Shown here: positions 43,238-53,972 of the stretch, one piece after another | How positions within the stretch are numbered: position 1 is the stretch's first letter | Layout: every line of letters starts with the position of its first letter | Source of the DNA: Gemmatimonadota bacterium | GTDB lineage: Bacteria > Gemmatimonadota > Gemmatimonadetes > Gemmatimonadales > GWC2-71-9 | Assembly: GCA_003169895.1 (NCBI GenBank) | Contig: PNAE01000007.1 | Coordinates: 1,795,447 to 1,849,418 of the forward strand | Direction of reading: 5' to 3' | DNA: 53,972 nt | Translations under genes and position numbers: made by a program | The notes under the pieces: generated by a model | The model's database searches: none | Told to the model about the DNA's origin: nothing | The model's input: the letters and a program-made list of their open reading frames with translations, nothing else

Positions 43238-43302
43238 GTACGACCGGCCGGGATTACTTTCCGCCGCAGAATCGTCCGTCAAACCCGAGTTCGAGGTTCC
43301 CC

Positions 43303-44444
43303 GTGCGCCAAGCGCGCTTGATCACGTTGGTTGGACGCGTCTCGCCAGTCCTTGCCGCAGCAGTGAGTACTTCGTGCAGCAAGCCGACGCATTACGCACC
43401 GCCGCCGCCGGTCGTCGCGGTGATGCAGGTCCATCCGGAACGCGTGGCCGAAACCATTGAATTTGCCGGCGAGGTGGAAGCCGTTCGCCGCGTCGAAGTG
43501 CGGTCTCCGGTGGCGGGCGTGATCGTGGCGCAGCCGATTCCTGAAGGCGGCCAAGTCGCCGCCGGCGATGTGCTCTTCCGGATCGATCCCACCACCTACG
43601 CCGCGGTGCTGCGCGGTGCCGAGGCCCGGCTCGCGGAAGCGCAGGCGCGGCTCGACAATGCGACCCGTACACTGGCACGGCTCAAGCCGTTGCTCGCCGA
43701 ACACGCGGTCGCGCAGAAAGATGTCGACGACGCCATGGCGGAGGAGGCCGGCGCGCGTGCCGCGGTCGATGACGCCAAGGCATCGGTCGATCGCGCCCGC
43801 AAGGATCTGAACGACGCCACCATCAAGGCGGAGATCTCCGGTCGTGTCGGCAAGGCGAACCTGGTCCTTGGGGCGCGCGTGACCGGCCCCGCCGAGTTGC
43901 TGACGACGATTGATGTGCTCGACCCGGTGCGGGTGACGTTCCGGCCCTCCACGCAGCAGGTGCTCGCGTGGCGTCGCGATCCGCGCGCCACGCAGGCGCT
44001 GCGCGCCGGCGGCTCGGCGCGGGTGGAGATCGTGATGCCGGACGGCGTGGTGTACCCCGAAGCCGGCAAGCTCGACTTCGTGGCGCCCGTGGTGGACTCG
44101 GCGACCGGTACGCAGGAGTTCCGCGCGGAGGTTGCCAATCGTCAACGGTTGCTGGTGCCGGGGCAGTTTGTTCGCGTACGACTCGAAGGGCTGGTGCGCG
44201 ACAGCGCACTGCTCGTGCCGCAGCGCGCCGTGGTCCAGTCGCTGGGTCGCCAGTCGGTGTACGTCCTCGGGGCCGGTGACACGGTGCATAGCCGCGACGT
44301 CCACGCGACCGCGTGGATCGGCCAGCGCTGGCTGATCGATTCCGGCCTGGTCGCCGGTGATCGGGTCATTGTCGATGGCGTGCAGAAAGTGCGGCCGGGG
44401 AGCGTGGCGAAGCCCGCCCTCGCACCGGCAACGGCACCCGCGCC

Positions 44445-44448
<4 letters not shown>
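43303..44448 (+). CDS. RND efflux periplasmic adaptor (membrane fusion protein)
   Basis: 381 residues, GTG start. Signal ending near STSCSKP (a weak lipobox). Adaptor domains of the AcrA/MexA type: beta-barrel and lipoyl halves VEVRSPVAGVIVAQPIPEGG and ATIKAEISGRVGK bracketing a coiled-coil hairpin (about residues 100-160, with EARLAEAQARLDNA). C-terminal VLVPQRAVVQ and membrane-proximal domains follow. It connects the inner-membrane pump with the outer-membrane channel. Overlaps the permease by 4 bp (GTGA). Substrates unknown; no regulator next to it. Confidence 0.93.
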
Positions 44449-47610
<3,162 letters not shown>

Positions 47611-47621
<11 letters not shown>

Positions 47622-49122
47622 GCCCGGAGAGTCGAGCGTGCCGCATTCGCGCGCGCGTCACACCGAGTCCACCGCCCTCGGCGCATCGCTCATGGCGTTC
47701 TTCCTGGGGGCGTGCGCTGTCGGGCCACAACACACCGTACCGCAAGTCGTTCCGGCATCGGCTCGCGTCGGGGTCAGCACGTCAACGGATTCCGAGGTAT
47801 TCGACTCGCTGGCCCGTGCCGCGCAACTGCCCCCACCGCTCGCGCCGGGTGCCGCGTTCGAGGCGCAGGGCATCGATGCGGTGGCGTGGCTCGATGTGCT
47901 GCACGACACGGCGCTGGTATCGCTGGTGGAGTCCGCGTTGCGTGACAATCAGGACGTCCGGGCGGCGATGGGCCGAGTCGACGAATACCGCGCGCTGGTC
48001 GGCTCGGCTCGCAGCCACCTCTTCCCCGAACTCGACGCCAATGCGTCGGCGAGCACCAATCAGATCGCCATCGGCGCGTCGCCGCCGATCGCATACAAGG
48101 CGATCCGCGCGACCGCCGACCTCCAGTGGGAGATCGATTTCTGGGGCCGGCTGCGCAAGGGCATCGCGGCCGCCGAGGCGGATCGCGATGCACGGGCCAA
48201 CGACGAACGCGCGCTGGTACTCACGCTGGTGAGCGAGATCGCGGACGGGTATCTCGAGCTGCTCGAGCTGCGCGACGATCTGGCGGTCTCACAACGTACG
48301 CTGGTGTCCCGGCAGGCGACGCTCAACCTGGCGCGGCAGCGGTTTGCCCAAGGCCTGATTTCCGAGCTCGATGTCCGGCAGTTCGAGGCGGATGTCGCCG
48401 GGGCGGCGGCCAGCGTCGCGCAGTTCACGCGATTGGCGTCGCAAAAGGAACACGCCCTCGGATTGCTCGCGGGTCATGCGCCTGGCCCGCTCACAACAGC
48501 AGGACGGCTCGATTCTTCGGTTGTCGCCGTGGCGGTGCCGGATTCAATTCCGGCCGTGCTGCTGCTGCGGCGCCCGGACGTGTTGAGCGCGGAGCGCGAT
48601 CTGGCGGCCGCGACCGCGCGAGTCGGAGCGACGATCGCGGCGGTGCTGCCGCGCGTCACGATCACGGGTGAATATGGCCGCCAAGCGCCGACCACGGATG
48701 CGCTGTTCGGCCAGGAGCACGAGATCTATACCCTCTCGGCCGGTGTATCGATGCCGCTCTTTGCCGGCGGGCGCGAGCGATCGGAGCTGAATGCGGCGCG
48801 GGCGCGGGTAACGCAGGCGCGGGCGCGCTATGACCAGGTCGTCCTGACGGCGCTCAGCGAGGCCGCGGATGCGATGGTCGCCGTCCGCAGCGATCGCGAC
48901 CAGCTTGCCGCCCAGGCCGCGCAAGCCGGTGCCTTGCGAGACGCCTATCGTCTGGCGGAGCGGCGCTATGAGGGCGGCATCGCGAGCTACCTCGAGGTAC
49001 TGGAGGCACAACGATCGCTGTTCGCGGCCGAACTCGGGCTGACTCAGGGCCGACGTTTCTATCTGGAAGCCACGGTGCAGTTGTATAAGGCATTGGGTGG
49101 CCGGTGGGGTCTTCGACGGTAA
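47611..49122 (+). CDS. Outer-membrane efflux lipoprotein (NodT/OprM family)
   Basis: 503 residues. Signal with lipobox MAFFLGACAVGP; then two OEP domains: WEIDFWGRLRKGIAAAEADRDA, a hallmark of NodT proteins, and SAGVSMPLFAGGRERSELNAARA in the second half, ending with GGIASYLEVLEAQRSL. It forms the trimeric beta-barrel plus alpha-barrel duct of the pump. ATG at 47611 (MSREPGESS) overlaps the permease by 11 bp. A longer frame from 47575 is less likely. It ends just before a repeat hairpin. Confidence 0.94.
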
Positions 49123-49129
49123 GAGGCGA

Positions 49130-49158
49130 GAGGTGAAAGGTGATAAGTCTTTCACCTC
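49130..49158. terminator. Hairpin after the efflux operon within GTGAAA-type repeat
   Basis: GAGGTGAAAG / CTTTCACCTC, perfect 10-bp stem with a 9-base loop, 8 bases after the stop codon. Same repeat family as other gaps in the window. Confidence 0.65.
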
Positions 49159-49236
49159 TTCACAATTCTCGCCGACTTCAGCATCTTTGTTCCGCCATCA
49201 CCCCTCCCATGTTTTTCAACACCCGGAGTTTCGGCA

Positions 49237-50955
49237 ATGCCATCCCACGTTTCCTCTCGCCATCGCCGCACGTCCCCGGCCGGCGCCATTGCGGTTGTCA
49301 TCATTGGCACGTGCTCGCTCCTGGCGTCGCCGCTTCGCGCCCAGGAAAAGGTCGACGTCGCGACCATCGAGAAAATCAAGACCGAGGAAATGAATCACGG
49401 CCAAGTCATGGACATCATGAGCTGGCTGAGTGACGTCTACGGTCCGCGGCTCACGTGGTCACCCAATGCCACGCGCGCCAAGGTATGGGCCATGGATCAG
49501 ATGAAGTCCTGGGGATTGTCGAGCGTGCACGAGGAGAAGTGGGATACGCCGGCCGGCCTCGGTTGGGAGAACGAGCGGTTCTCGTTCATGGCAATCGCGC
49601 CGATGCCATTCATCGTTCAGGCGGTGCCGCGGGCGTGGTCCGGCAGCACCAAGGGGACAGTGACCGGGCCCGCAACCATGGTTCAGGCCGGGTGCCTCGA
49701 CGAGCTGAAGGCGAACTATGCCGGGAAGTTGAAGAACGCGTTCCTCATGACCGCGCCGGCAGCAAACCGCCCGGTGGGCGAGTTCATGGCGCCCGCCTCC
49801 CGCTACACCGATGAGGCCCTGGCCGCGATGGCTGCAGCCCCGCCGCCCGCCCCGGGAGATGGCGGCCGCGGCGGCCGCGGCGGTGCACCGCCAACTCGGT
49901 CGGCGGTGTGTCAGCAGGAATTCATGCGCGACTCGATAGCCGCAGCAGCGGCGGGTCGCGGCGGCCGCGGCGGCGGCCGTGGCGGGCTGAACCCCTCGGA
50001 CAGCACCACGTTGCGATGGATGGAGCACCAGGGCGTCGCCGCAATCCTGCTTGGCGATGCGCGACATGTCGGTGGGGACATCGGGACGGATAACGGCGCG
50101 CCGCGGGCCAAGGGCGCGCCGCAGGTGCCGTTTGTGCACGTCGCGCAGGAATCGTATGGCCGGATCGCGCGCATGGTGGAAAAGAAGGTCCCCGTGGTGC
50201 TCGAACTGAACATGCAGAACCGGTTCTTTCCGGAGAACACTGCTTCGTTCGACATCATCGGCGAGATTCCCGGCACGGATCCCCGGCTCAAGGACGAAGT
50301 GGTGATGATCGGCGCTCATTTCGATTCGTGGCACTCCGGCACCGGTGCGACGGACAACGGCGCTGGCTCGGGTGTGATGCTCGAGGCGATCCGGCTGCTC
50401 AAGGTGCTCAACCTCCAGCCACGCCGCACGATCCGCATCGGACTGTGGACCGGTGAGGAACAGGGGTTATTGGGGTCGCGCGCATACACGGCGCAGCACT
50501 ACGGCGTTCGGGACAGCACCGGCTTTCATCCCACACCGGAGCAGGGGACGTTCGCGGCCTATTTCAATGTCGACAATGGCAGCGGCAAGATCCGCGGGGT
50601 GTACCTGCAGGGGATCGAGGCCGAGCGGCCGATCTTCGACGCCTGGATGGCTCCGTTCAACGACATGGGCATGAAGACATTGACTATCAGGAACACGGGC
50701 GGAACGGACCACCTGTCCTATATCAGCGTTGGGCTGCCGGGCTTCCAGTTCATTCAGGACCCGCTCGATTACGGCAATTTCACCCATCACACCAATCAGG
50801 ATGTGTACGAACGGTTGCAGCCTGATGACATGAAGTTCAACGCCGCGGTGGTGGCGAGTTTTGCATGGCAGGCCGCCCAGCGGGATGAAAAGCTGCCACG
50901 TCCACCGCAGCCCGGGCCGCTTCCGGCCGGTCGTGGGGGTCGCGGCGGGCAGTAA
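49237..50955 (+). CDS. Secreted M28-family metallopeptidase with RGG-rich linkers
   Basis: 572 residues. Signal peptide (AVVIIGTCSLLASPLRAQ), a PA-domain-like insert, and an M28 catalytic domain. Zinc ligands and catalytic acids are visible: IGAHFDSWHSGTGATDNGAGSG near residue 350-370, WTGEEQGLLGSRAY near 410, NVDNGSG, and FTHHTNQDVYERL near 510. Three Gly/Arg-rich segments (GDGGRGGRGG near 210, GRGGRGGGRGG near 246, GRGGRGG at the C-terminus) are unusual; two sit in the PA-like region and are probably disordered. An aminopeptidase or carboxypeptidase acting outside the inner membrane is expected. Confidence 0.92.
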   Translation: MPSHVSSRHRRTSPAGAIAVVIIGTCSLLASPLRAQEKVDVATIEKIKTEEMNHGQVMDIMSWLSDVYGPRLTWSPNATRAKVWAMDQMKSWGLSSVHEEKWDTPAGLGWENERFSFMAIAPMPFIVQAVPRAWSGSTKGTVTGPATMVQAGCLDELKANYAGKLKNAFLMTAPAANRPVGEFMAPASRYTDEALAAMAAAPPPAPGDGGRGGRGGAPPTRSAVCQQEFMRDSIAAAAAGRGGRGGGRGGLNPSDSTTLRWMEHQGVAAILLGDARHVGGDIGTDNGAPRAKGAPQVPFVHVAQESYGRIARMVEKKVPVVLELNMQNRFFPENTASFDIIGEIPGTDPRLKDEVVMIGAHFDSWHSGTGATDNGAGSGVMLEAIRLLKVLNLQPRRTIRIGLWTGEEQGLLGSRAYTAQHYGVRDSTGFHPTPEQGTFAAYFNVDNGSGKIRGVYLQGIEAERPIFDAWMAPFNDMGMKTLTIRNTGGTDHLSYISVGLPGFQFIQDPLDYGNFTHHTNQDVYERLQPDDMKFNAAVVASFAWQAAQRDEKLPRPPQPGPLPAGRGGRGGQ

Positions 50956-50996
50956 CTGGCCGGCTATCGGCTATCGGTCATTGGCTCTTGGCTGGC

Positions 50997-51038
50997 GGCC
51001 GCTCCGCGCGAAACCGCGCGGTTCGCGTCGGAGCGGCC
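50997..51038. terminator. Long imperfect hairpin after M28 peptidase gene
   Basis: GGCCGCTCCGCGCGAA pairs with TTCGCGTCGGAGCGGCC (one bulge) around an ACCGCGCGG loop, flanked by GGCTATCGGCTATCGG and CAATAGCCAATCC, which extend the symmetry. Confidence 0.6.
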
Positions 51039-51094
51039 AATAGCCAATCCTCAGCCATTCCCCCTGGAACCCCATTGCACTCCTGGAGCTTCTC

Positions 51095-51403
51095 TTGTCC
51101 GTAATGTTTCTGAAGCAACTGCGCCTGCATCGCGACTCGCTGGAATCCCGGCTGCACCGTAACGGTGGTGCCTCGGTGGACCAGGAACTCGCGCAGACGC
51201 GACAATTCCTTACCGCGACCAAGGATGAAAAGTGGCGCCGGCAGCTGATCAAGCGGATCAAGCAGCTGGAGGAGTCGAAAAAGGGCTCCGAAGACACTGT
51301 CGAATTGCAGAAGAGATTCCGGCTGGTCGACGAACTATACCGCCAAGTCGAGAAGCACCCCGAGTACAACAAGACGCGCAAGCGGCGCAAGCAGCCGCAG
51401 TAG
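51095..51403 (+). CDS. Small basic helical protein of unknown function
   Basis: 102 residues from TTG at 51095; GGAG lies 7 bases upstream of this TTG but 16 from the ATG at 51104, so TTG is preferred. The protein is highly charged and helical (WRRQLIKRIKQLEESKKGSE, VELQKRFRLVDELYRQVEKH) with a basic end KTRKRRKQPQ; a coiled coil and nucleic-acid binding are possible. No known family is recognised. It stands alone between the peptidase and the tRNA gene. Confidence 0.65.
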   Translation: MSVMFLKQLRLHRDSLESRLHRNGGASVDQELAQTRQFLTATKDEKWRRQLIKRIKQLEESKKGSEDTVELQKRFRLVDELYRQVEKHPEYNKTRKRRKQPQ

Positions 51404-51451
51404 TAGGCCGCGCCGGCCGGGCCGTTTCATTAGGTTGTTTCTCGATTGTTG

Positions 51452-51524
51452 GGGGCGGTAGCTCAGCTGGGAGAGCACCTGCTTTGCAAGCAGGGGGTCA
51501 CCGGTTCGATCCCGGTCCGCTCCA
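51452..51524 (+). tRNA. tRNA-Ala (anticodon UGC)
   Basis: 73 bases fold as a complete cloverleaf: acceptor GGGGCGG / CCGCTCC with one G-T pair, D stem GCTC/GAGC, anticodon stem CCTGC/GCAGG with loop TTTGCAA (anticodon TGC), variable GGGTC and T stem ACCGG/CCGGT with TTCGATC loop. CCA is not encoded. An integrase remnant follows, so this gene may be an attachment site. Confidence 0.97.
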
Positions 51525-51603
51525 TGTTGCGGCGTAACGACTTACGGCCCGGTCAGGCGCCGGAACTATCGGAGGGGGTAAGATTCTCGGGTAAGATTGG
51601 CGC

Positions 51604-51735
51604 TCATAGCGCCTTCTTGTCCCGCAATTCCACTCCGCCCAGCACGACCGCCAACATCGTCGCATCATCCGGTTGCTGATAGCAACGCAACAACGTCTCG
51701 GTCGAACTCCAGCCCCCCGCCGCAGCGGTGCTCAG
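51604..51735 (-). pseudogene. C-terminal remnant of a tyrosine recombinase (phage-type integrase)
   Basis: Reading the minus strand down to a TGA at 51604-51606, the frame gives about 40 residues including AAAGGWSSTETLLRCYQQPD and TMLAVVLGG. This matches the end of integrases that carry a GGW-STETLL region followed by the catalytic tyrosine (here in CYQQPD). A stop codon and loss of similarity lie just upstream at about 51735, so the rest of the gene is gone. It starts about 80 bases after a tRNA, the usual place for an integrated element's end. Confidence 0.65.
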
Positions 51736-51804
51736 TCATCCTCGGGGCTTGTGTCTTGGACTGCTTCGTTGTTTCTTGCAGGTGGCCCTCCATTCGGGCT
51801 GTGT

Positions 51805-51837
51805 ACTCCGCCAATCCTTCGTCCGGTTTGGCGGAGT
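51805..51837 (+). terminator. Rho-independent-type hairpin
   Basis: ACTCCGCCAA (51805-51814) pairs perfectly with TTGGCGGAGT (51828-51837), followed by GTTGTTTTAG. It lies in the decayed region left of the IS element. Confidence 0.65.
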
Positions 51838-51912
51838 GTTGTTTTAGTGGCGACTTCAGGCCGCTGAGGGTTCTACTGGCCCGATCAGTCCCGCGGTCCC
51901 GAATCCATCACT

Positions 51913-51960
51913 TGTCAACGCCGGTTTGAAATGTCCCGTTTTCGCCGGGTGAAATGTCCC
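51913..51960. repeat. IS21 left terminal region with two internal boxes
   Basis: TGTCAACGCCGG tip at 51913, then TGAAATGTCCC at 51927-51937 and again at 51950-51960. Multiple end repeats bind the IstA transposase in IS21 elements. Confidence 0.8.
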
Positions 51961-51986
51961 ACTCTGGGGGACCAATCCCGGGGTGG

Positions 51987-52811
51987 TCAGGCCTCCGGCC
52001 GGGCGGGCCGGCGGGTGCGAGGGGTGGCGGGGTCGCGGCTGGGCTGAATCAACTGGGCCAGCTCCGCGTGCCGACGCATCCGGTAGCTGTTGCCGCGGAT
52101 GTTGACGAGGTGGCTGTGATGCACCAGCCGATCGATGAGCGCCGCCGCCATGACATCATCGCCGAAGATCTCGCCCCATTCCTCGAAGCCCTTGTTGGAC
52201 GTGAGCACGGTGGACGCGCGTTCGTAGCGCCGCGAGATGAGCTGGAAGAAGAGCATCGCCCCGGTGCGGGTGATCGGGAGGTAGCCGATCTCATCGACGA
52301 TCAACAAACTCGGAAACACCAGCGTGTTCATCCGGTGCAGCAACCGTCCCGCCTGCTGTGCCTCTTCGAGCGACTGAATGAGGTCGGCGAGTGAGCCGTA
52401 GTAGATCCGTCGTCCACTCTGCGCCGCGGCCACCGCCAACGAGATGGCGAGATGCGTCTTGCCCACGCCGGGGGGCCCGAGCAGGATGACGTTTTCCTTG
52501 CGCTCGATGAAGCCGAGCGTGTGCAGCGAGTCGATCTGCTCGCGCTTGAGACTGGGCTGAAACGAGAAATCGAAGTCGGCGAGTGTCTTCGCCGCCGGCA
52601 ACCGCGACGAGCGCATCGCGGCCTCCAGGCGGCGATTATTGCGGAGCGCGATCTGCGCCCCGAGCAGCGCCTCGATTGCGGCCGGCGATTGCAGGGTGCC
52701 GCCATCGACCGCGGTGAGGATGGCATCGAGCGCTTCCAAGGCGCCCGGCATCTTGAGATCGGCGAGCTGGGCGCGCAGCCGCTCGCGCAGCGAGGGCGTG
52801 TCGGCGCGCAT
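51987..52811 (-). CDS. istB: IS21 transposition helper ATPase
   Basis: 274 residues. AAA+ ATPase that binds target DNA and assists IstA. Walker A LLGPPGVGKTHLA near residue 112, Walker B LLIVDEIGYLP near 170 and sensor region TVLTSNKGFEEWGEIFGDD near 200 are all intact, so it should be active. The N-terminal helical domain interacts with IstA in known elements. Its ATG shares a base with the istA stop (TGATG), giving coupled translation. The tail is rich in Arg and Pro. Confidence 0.95.
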   Translation of the reverse strand: MRADTPSLRERLRAQLADLKMPGALEALDAILTAVDGGTLQSPAAIEALLGAQIALRNNRRLEAAMRSSRLPAAKTLADFDFSFQPSLKREQIDSLHTLGFIERKENVILLGPPGVGKTHLAISLAVAAAQSGRRIYYGSLADLIQSLEEAQQAGRLLHRMNTLVFPSLLIVDEIGYLPITRTGAMLFFQLISRRYERASTVLTSNKGFEEWGEIFGDDVMAAALIDRLVHHSHLVNIRGNSYRMRRHAELAQLIQPSRDPATPRTRRPARPEA

Positions 52812-53833
52812 CAGCTCACCCCCGCGAACTGCGCATAGACGCTGAGCGGGCGGCGCTCGACGGTGAGACGCGGCACGCGGCGCACCGGGGAGCCCACGGG
52901 ACGTCGGGATACCGGCAGGACGAGCGGCTGATACGGCCGCGCGGCCAGGGGATGCAACACGGCCTGCTCCTCGCGCAGGAAGCGCACCTGCGGCACCTCA
53001 TGCGTCGTGCCATGCACGCGCGGATTGGCGACGGTGGTGAGCCAGGTCTGGCGCTGCGCATCCAGATCCTCGTCGCCGAGGAACTCGCGGCCATACAGGA
53101 AGCTGCGACGCAGGTAGCTGACCGGGCGCTCGACTTTGCCTTTGGTCTGCGCGCGATAGGGACGACAGGCGCGAATGCGAAACTCCCAGTGCGCGGCGAA
53201 GCGCAGGAACTCCGGATTTTCCAGCACCCGGCCGCCGTCGGGGCGACGGTCCTCGATAATCACCGCTTTGAGCTGATCGAAGAGCAGCTCCGCCGGGACG
53301 CCACCGAAAAAGGCGAACGCCTCCTCGAGCCCGCGCATCAGCGTCAGCATCGTCTGCTGCGGATAGAAGCGCAGCCAGAGCAACCGCGAATAGCCGAGCA
53401 CGACGAGCAGCGCATAGCGCTTGCCCCACGGAAAGAGGCACTCGGCGAAATCCACCTGGCCCTGGTGGCCGGGTGGCGTCTCGAACCGGATGCTCGGCTC
53501 GGGCTCCGGGCGCGGACGGACGTGATGGACGAAGTGTTTGAGCTGCGTGTAGCTCCCCGGGTAGCCGGCGGCTTGGCACTCCGCCAAGAGGCGCACGGCG
53601 GACAACTCGGGGTAGGTCGCGAGGCGCGCGTGAATGATCGGCTCGTAGGGCGCGAGTTTGGTCGGCTGGCGCACTCGCTCGCGCGGAGCATCCGCGACCT
53701 GCTCGGTCACGCCTCCGGCGATCCAGCGGTGCACGGTGCGGCGATCGACGCCGAGTCGGTCGGCGATGGCGGTCTGCGGCAGGCCGCTGTCTAGCAAGTG
53801 TTTCAAGAGCACGAGAGTATCCCATCGGTACAC
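52811..53833 (-). CDS. istA: IS21 transposase
   Basis: 340 residues from GTG at 53833, chosen because GGAGG lies 6 bases upstream; the frame is open to 53935 but begins inside the terminal repeat. N-terminal helix-turn-helix IADRLGVDRRTVHRWIAGG near residue 22, then a DDE integrase core: Asp in GQVDFAECLF, Asp in ELLFDQLKAVIIE and Glu in TKGKVERPVSYLR. All three are kept, so the element may still move. C-terminal region RPVGSPVRRVPRLTVERRPL follows. Confidence 0.93.
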   Translation of the reverse strand: MYRWDTLVLLKHLLDSGLPQTAIADRLGVDRRTVHRWIAGGVTEQVADAPRERVRQPTKLAPYEPIIHARLATYPELSAVRLLAECQAAGYPGSYTQLKHFVHHVRPRPEPEPSIRFETPPGHQGQVDFAECLFPWGKRYALLVVLGYSRLLWLRFYPQQTMLTLMRGLEEAFAFFGGVPAELLFDQLKAVIIEDRRPDGGRVLENPEFLRFAAHWEFRIRACRPYRAQTKGKVERPVSYLRRSFLYGREFLGDEDLDAQRQTWLTTVANPRVHGTTHEVPQVRFLREEQAVLHPLAARPYQPLVLPVSRRPVGSPVRRVPRLTVERRPLSVYAQFAGVS

Positions 53834-53923
53834 CAGGGCCTCCGCCACGATCGGGGAGGCAAAGTTGGAGGCTCGACGGGTCGACCGCTCCTCGGCGGCC
53901 GCCCGTCCGGGGCGACACCGAGT

Positions 53924-53971
53924 GGGACATTTCAACCGGCGATTATGGGGAATTTCACTCCGGCGCTAACA
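53924..53971. repeat. IS21 right terminal region with two internal boxes
   Basis: Complement of the left end: GGGACATTTCA at 53924-53934, GGGGAATTTCA at 53947-53956 and the tip CGCCGGCGCTAACA-like end at 53971. Similar spacing to the left end. Confidence 0.8.
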
Positions 53972-53972
53972 T

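Larger units (their letters stand above)
51525..51912. other. Gene-poor junction between tRNA-Ala and IS21 element
   Basis: Apart from the integrase remnant and one hairpin I find no credible gene here. Its composition is more AT-rich than the neighbours in places (TTGTTTCTTG, GTTGTTTTAG), fitting decayed acquired DNA. No second copy of the tRNA 3' end is seen. Confidence 0.5.
51913..53971 (-). mobile_element. IS21-family insertion sequence, complete
   Basis: About 2.06 kb bounded by TGTCAACGCCGG on the left and its counterpart TGTTAGCGCCGG (read from the right end, 53971), with 5'-TG...CA-3' tips as in IS21. It holds istA and istB in the family order on the minus strand. Both ends carry two copies of TGAAATGTCCC-like boxes. 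Only one base lies to its right, so the target duplication cannot be checked. Confidence 0.9.

Noticed and set aside
51446-51679. Open frame covering the tRNA-Ala gene
   Set aside because: Its GGSSAGRAP-like translation is the well-known artefact of reading through a tRNA.

Overview
The window reads as a chromosomal segment of a high-GC Gram-negative-type (diderm) bacterium, most probably a member of the Gemmatimonadota or a close relative. This is inferred from an alternative complex III (ACIII) operon in place of cytochrome bc1, large Ser/Thr kinases with N-terminal catalytic and C-terminal membrane regions, secreted M6 and M28 metallopeptidases, a complete-looking bacterial ceramide operon and an RND tripartite pump with an outer-membrane lipoprotein. 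No taxonomic marker other than one tRNA is present, so the assignment is not certain.

Layout. Positions 1-4216 (minus strand): a nucleotide-sugar-type epimerase (TIGR01777 family), queC and queE for 7-deazaguanine synthesis, a degenerate HD-domain protein and a kinase that runs off the window and carries a pseudokinase domain before its active kinase domain. 4369-8654: arginine decarboxylase speA and citrate synthase gltA converge on a shared hairpin terminator; gltA is divergent from a degenerate ADP-ribosylglycohydrolase-like gene. 8747-16415 (minus): an acyl-CoA dehydrogenase, two tandem paralogous membrane kinases, queF and the Y-family polymerase dinB. 16523-18171: a 3-hydroxyisobutyrate-dehydrogenase-like reductase coupled to an RNA methyltransferase. 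18241-26184: the ACIII operon actABCDEF followed by a coupled 31-codon ORF and a single-span membrane protein. 26276-28878: a DUF305 protein coupled to an LVIVD beta-propeller protein. 29057-31439 (minus): an ECF sigma factor with its anti-sigma factor and a cysteine-rich protein. 31586-32053: a cupredoxin lipoprotein.

32120-36319 (minus) is the most interesting block: serine palmitoyltransferase, a GNAT-fold bacterial ceramide synthase, an NAD-dependent ceramide reductase and a PAP2-family enzyme in overlapping order. Together they would build ceramide from serine and fatty acyl donors, and the PAP2 protein is a candidate for attaching the polar head group. 36377-40409: a secreted M6 protease, a lipoprotein and a protoporphyrinogen oxidase, each overlapping the next by 4 bp. 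40485-49122: a hybrid histidine kinase and an RND adaptor/permease/outer-membrane factor operon. 49237-51403: an M28 peptidase with RGG-rich linkers and a small basic protein. 51452-53971: tRNA-Ala(UGC), a C-terminal remnant of a tyrosine recombinase and an intact-looking IS21-family element that ends one base before the window does.

Several intergenic spaces hold a GAGACG/GTGAAA-type simple repeat arranged as inverted repeats; it intrudes into the 3' ends of at least three genes, giving RDxRRET-like C-terminal tails. Many gene pairs overlap by the ATGA or GTGA pattern, which makes operon structure easy to read.
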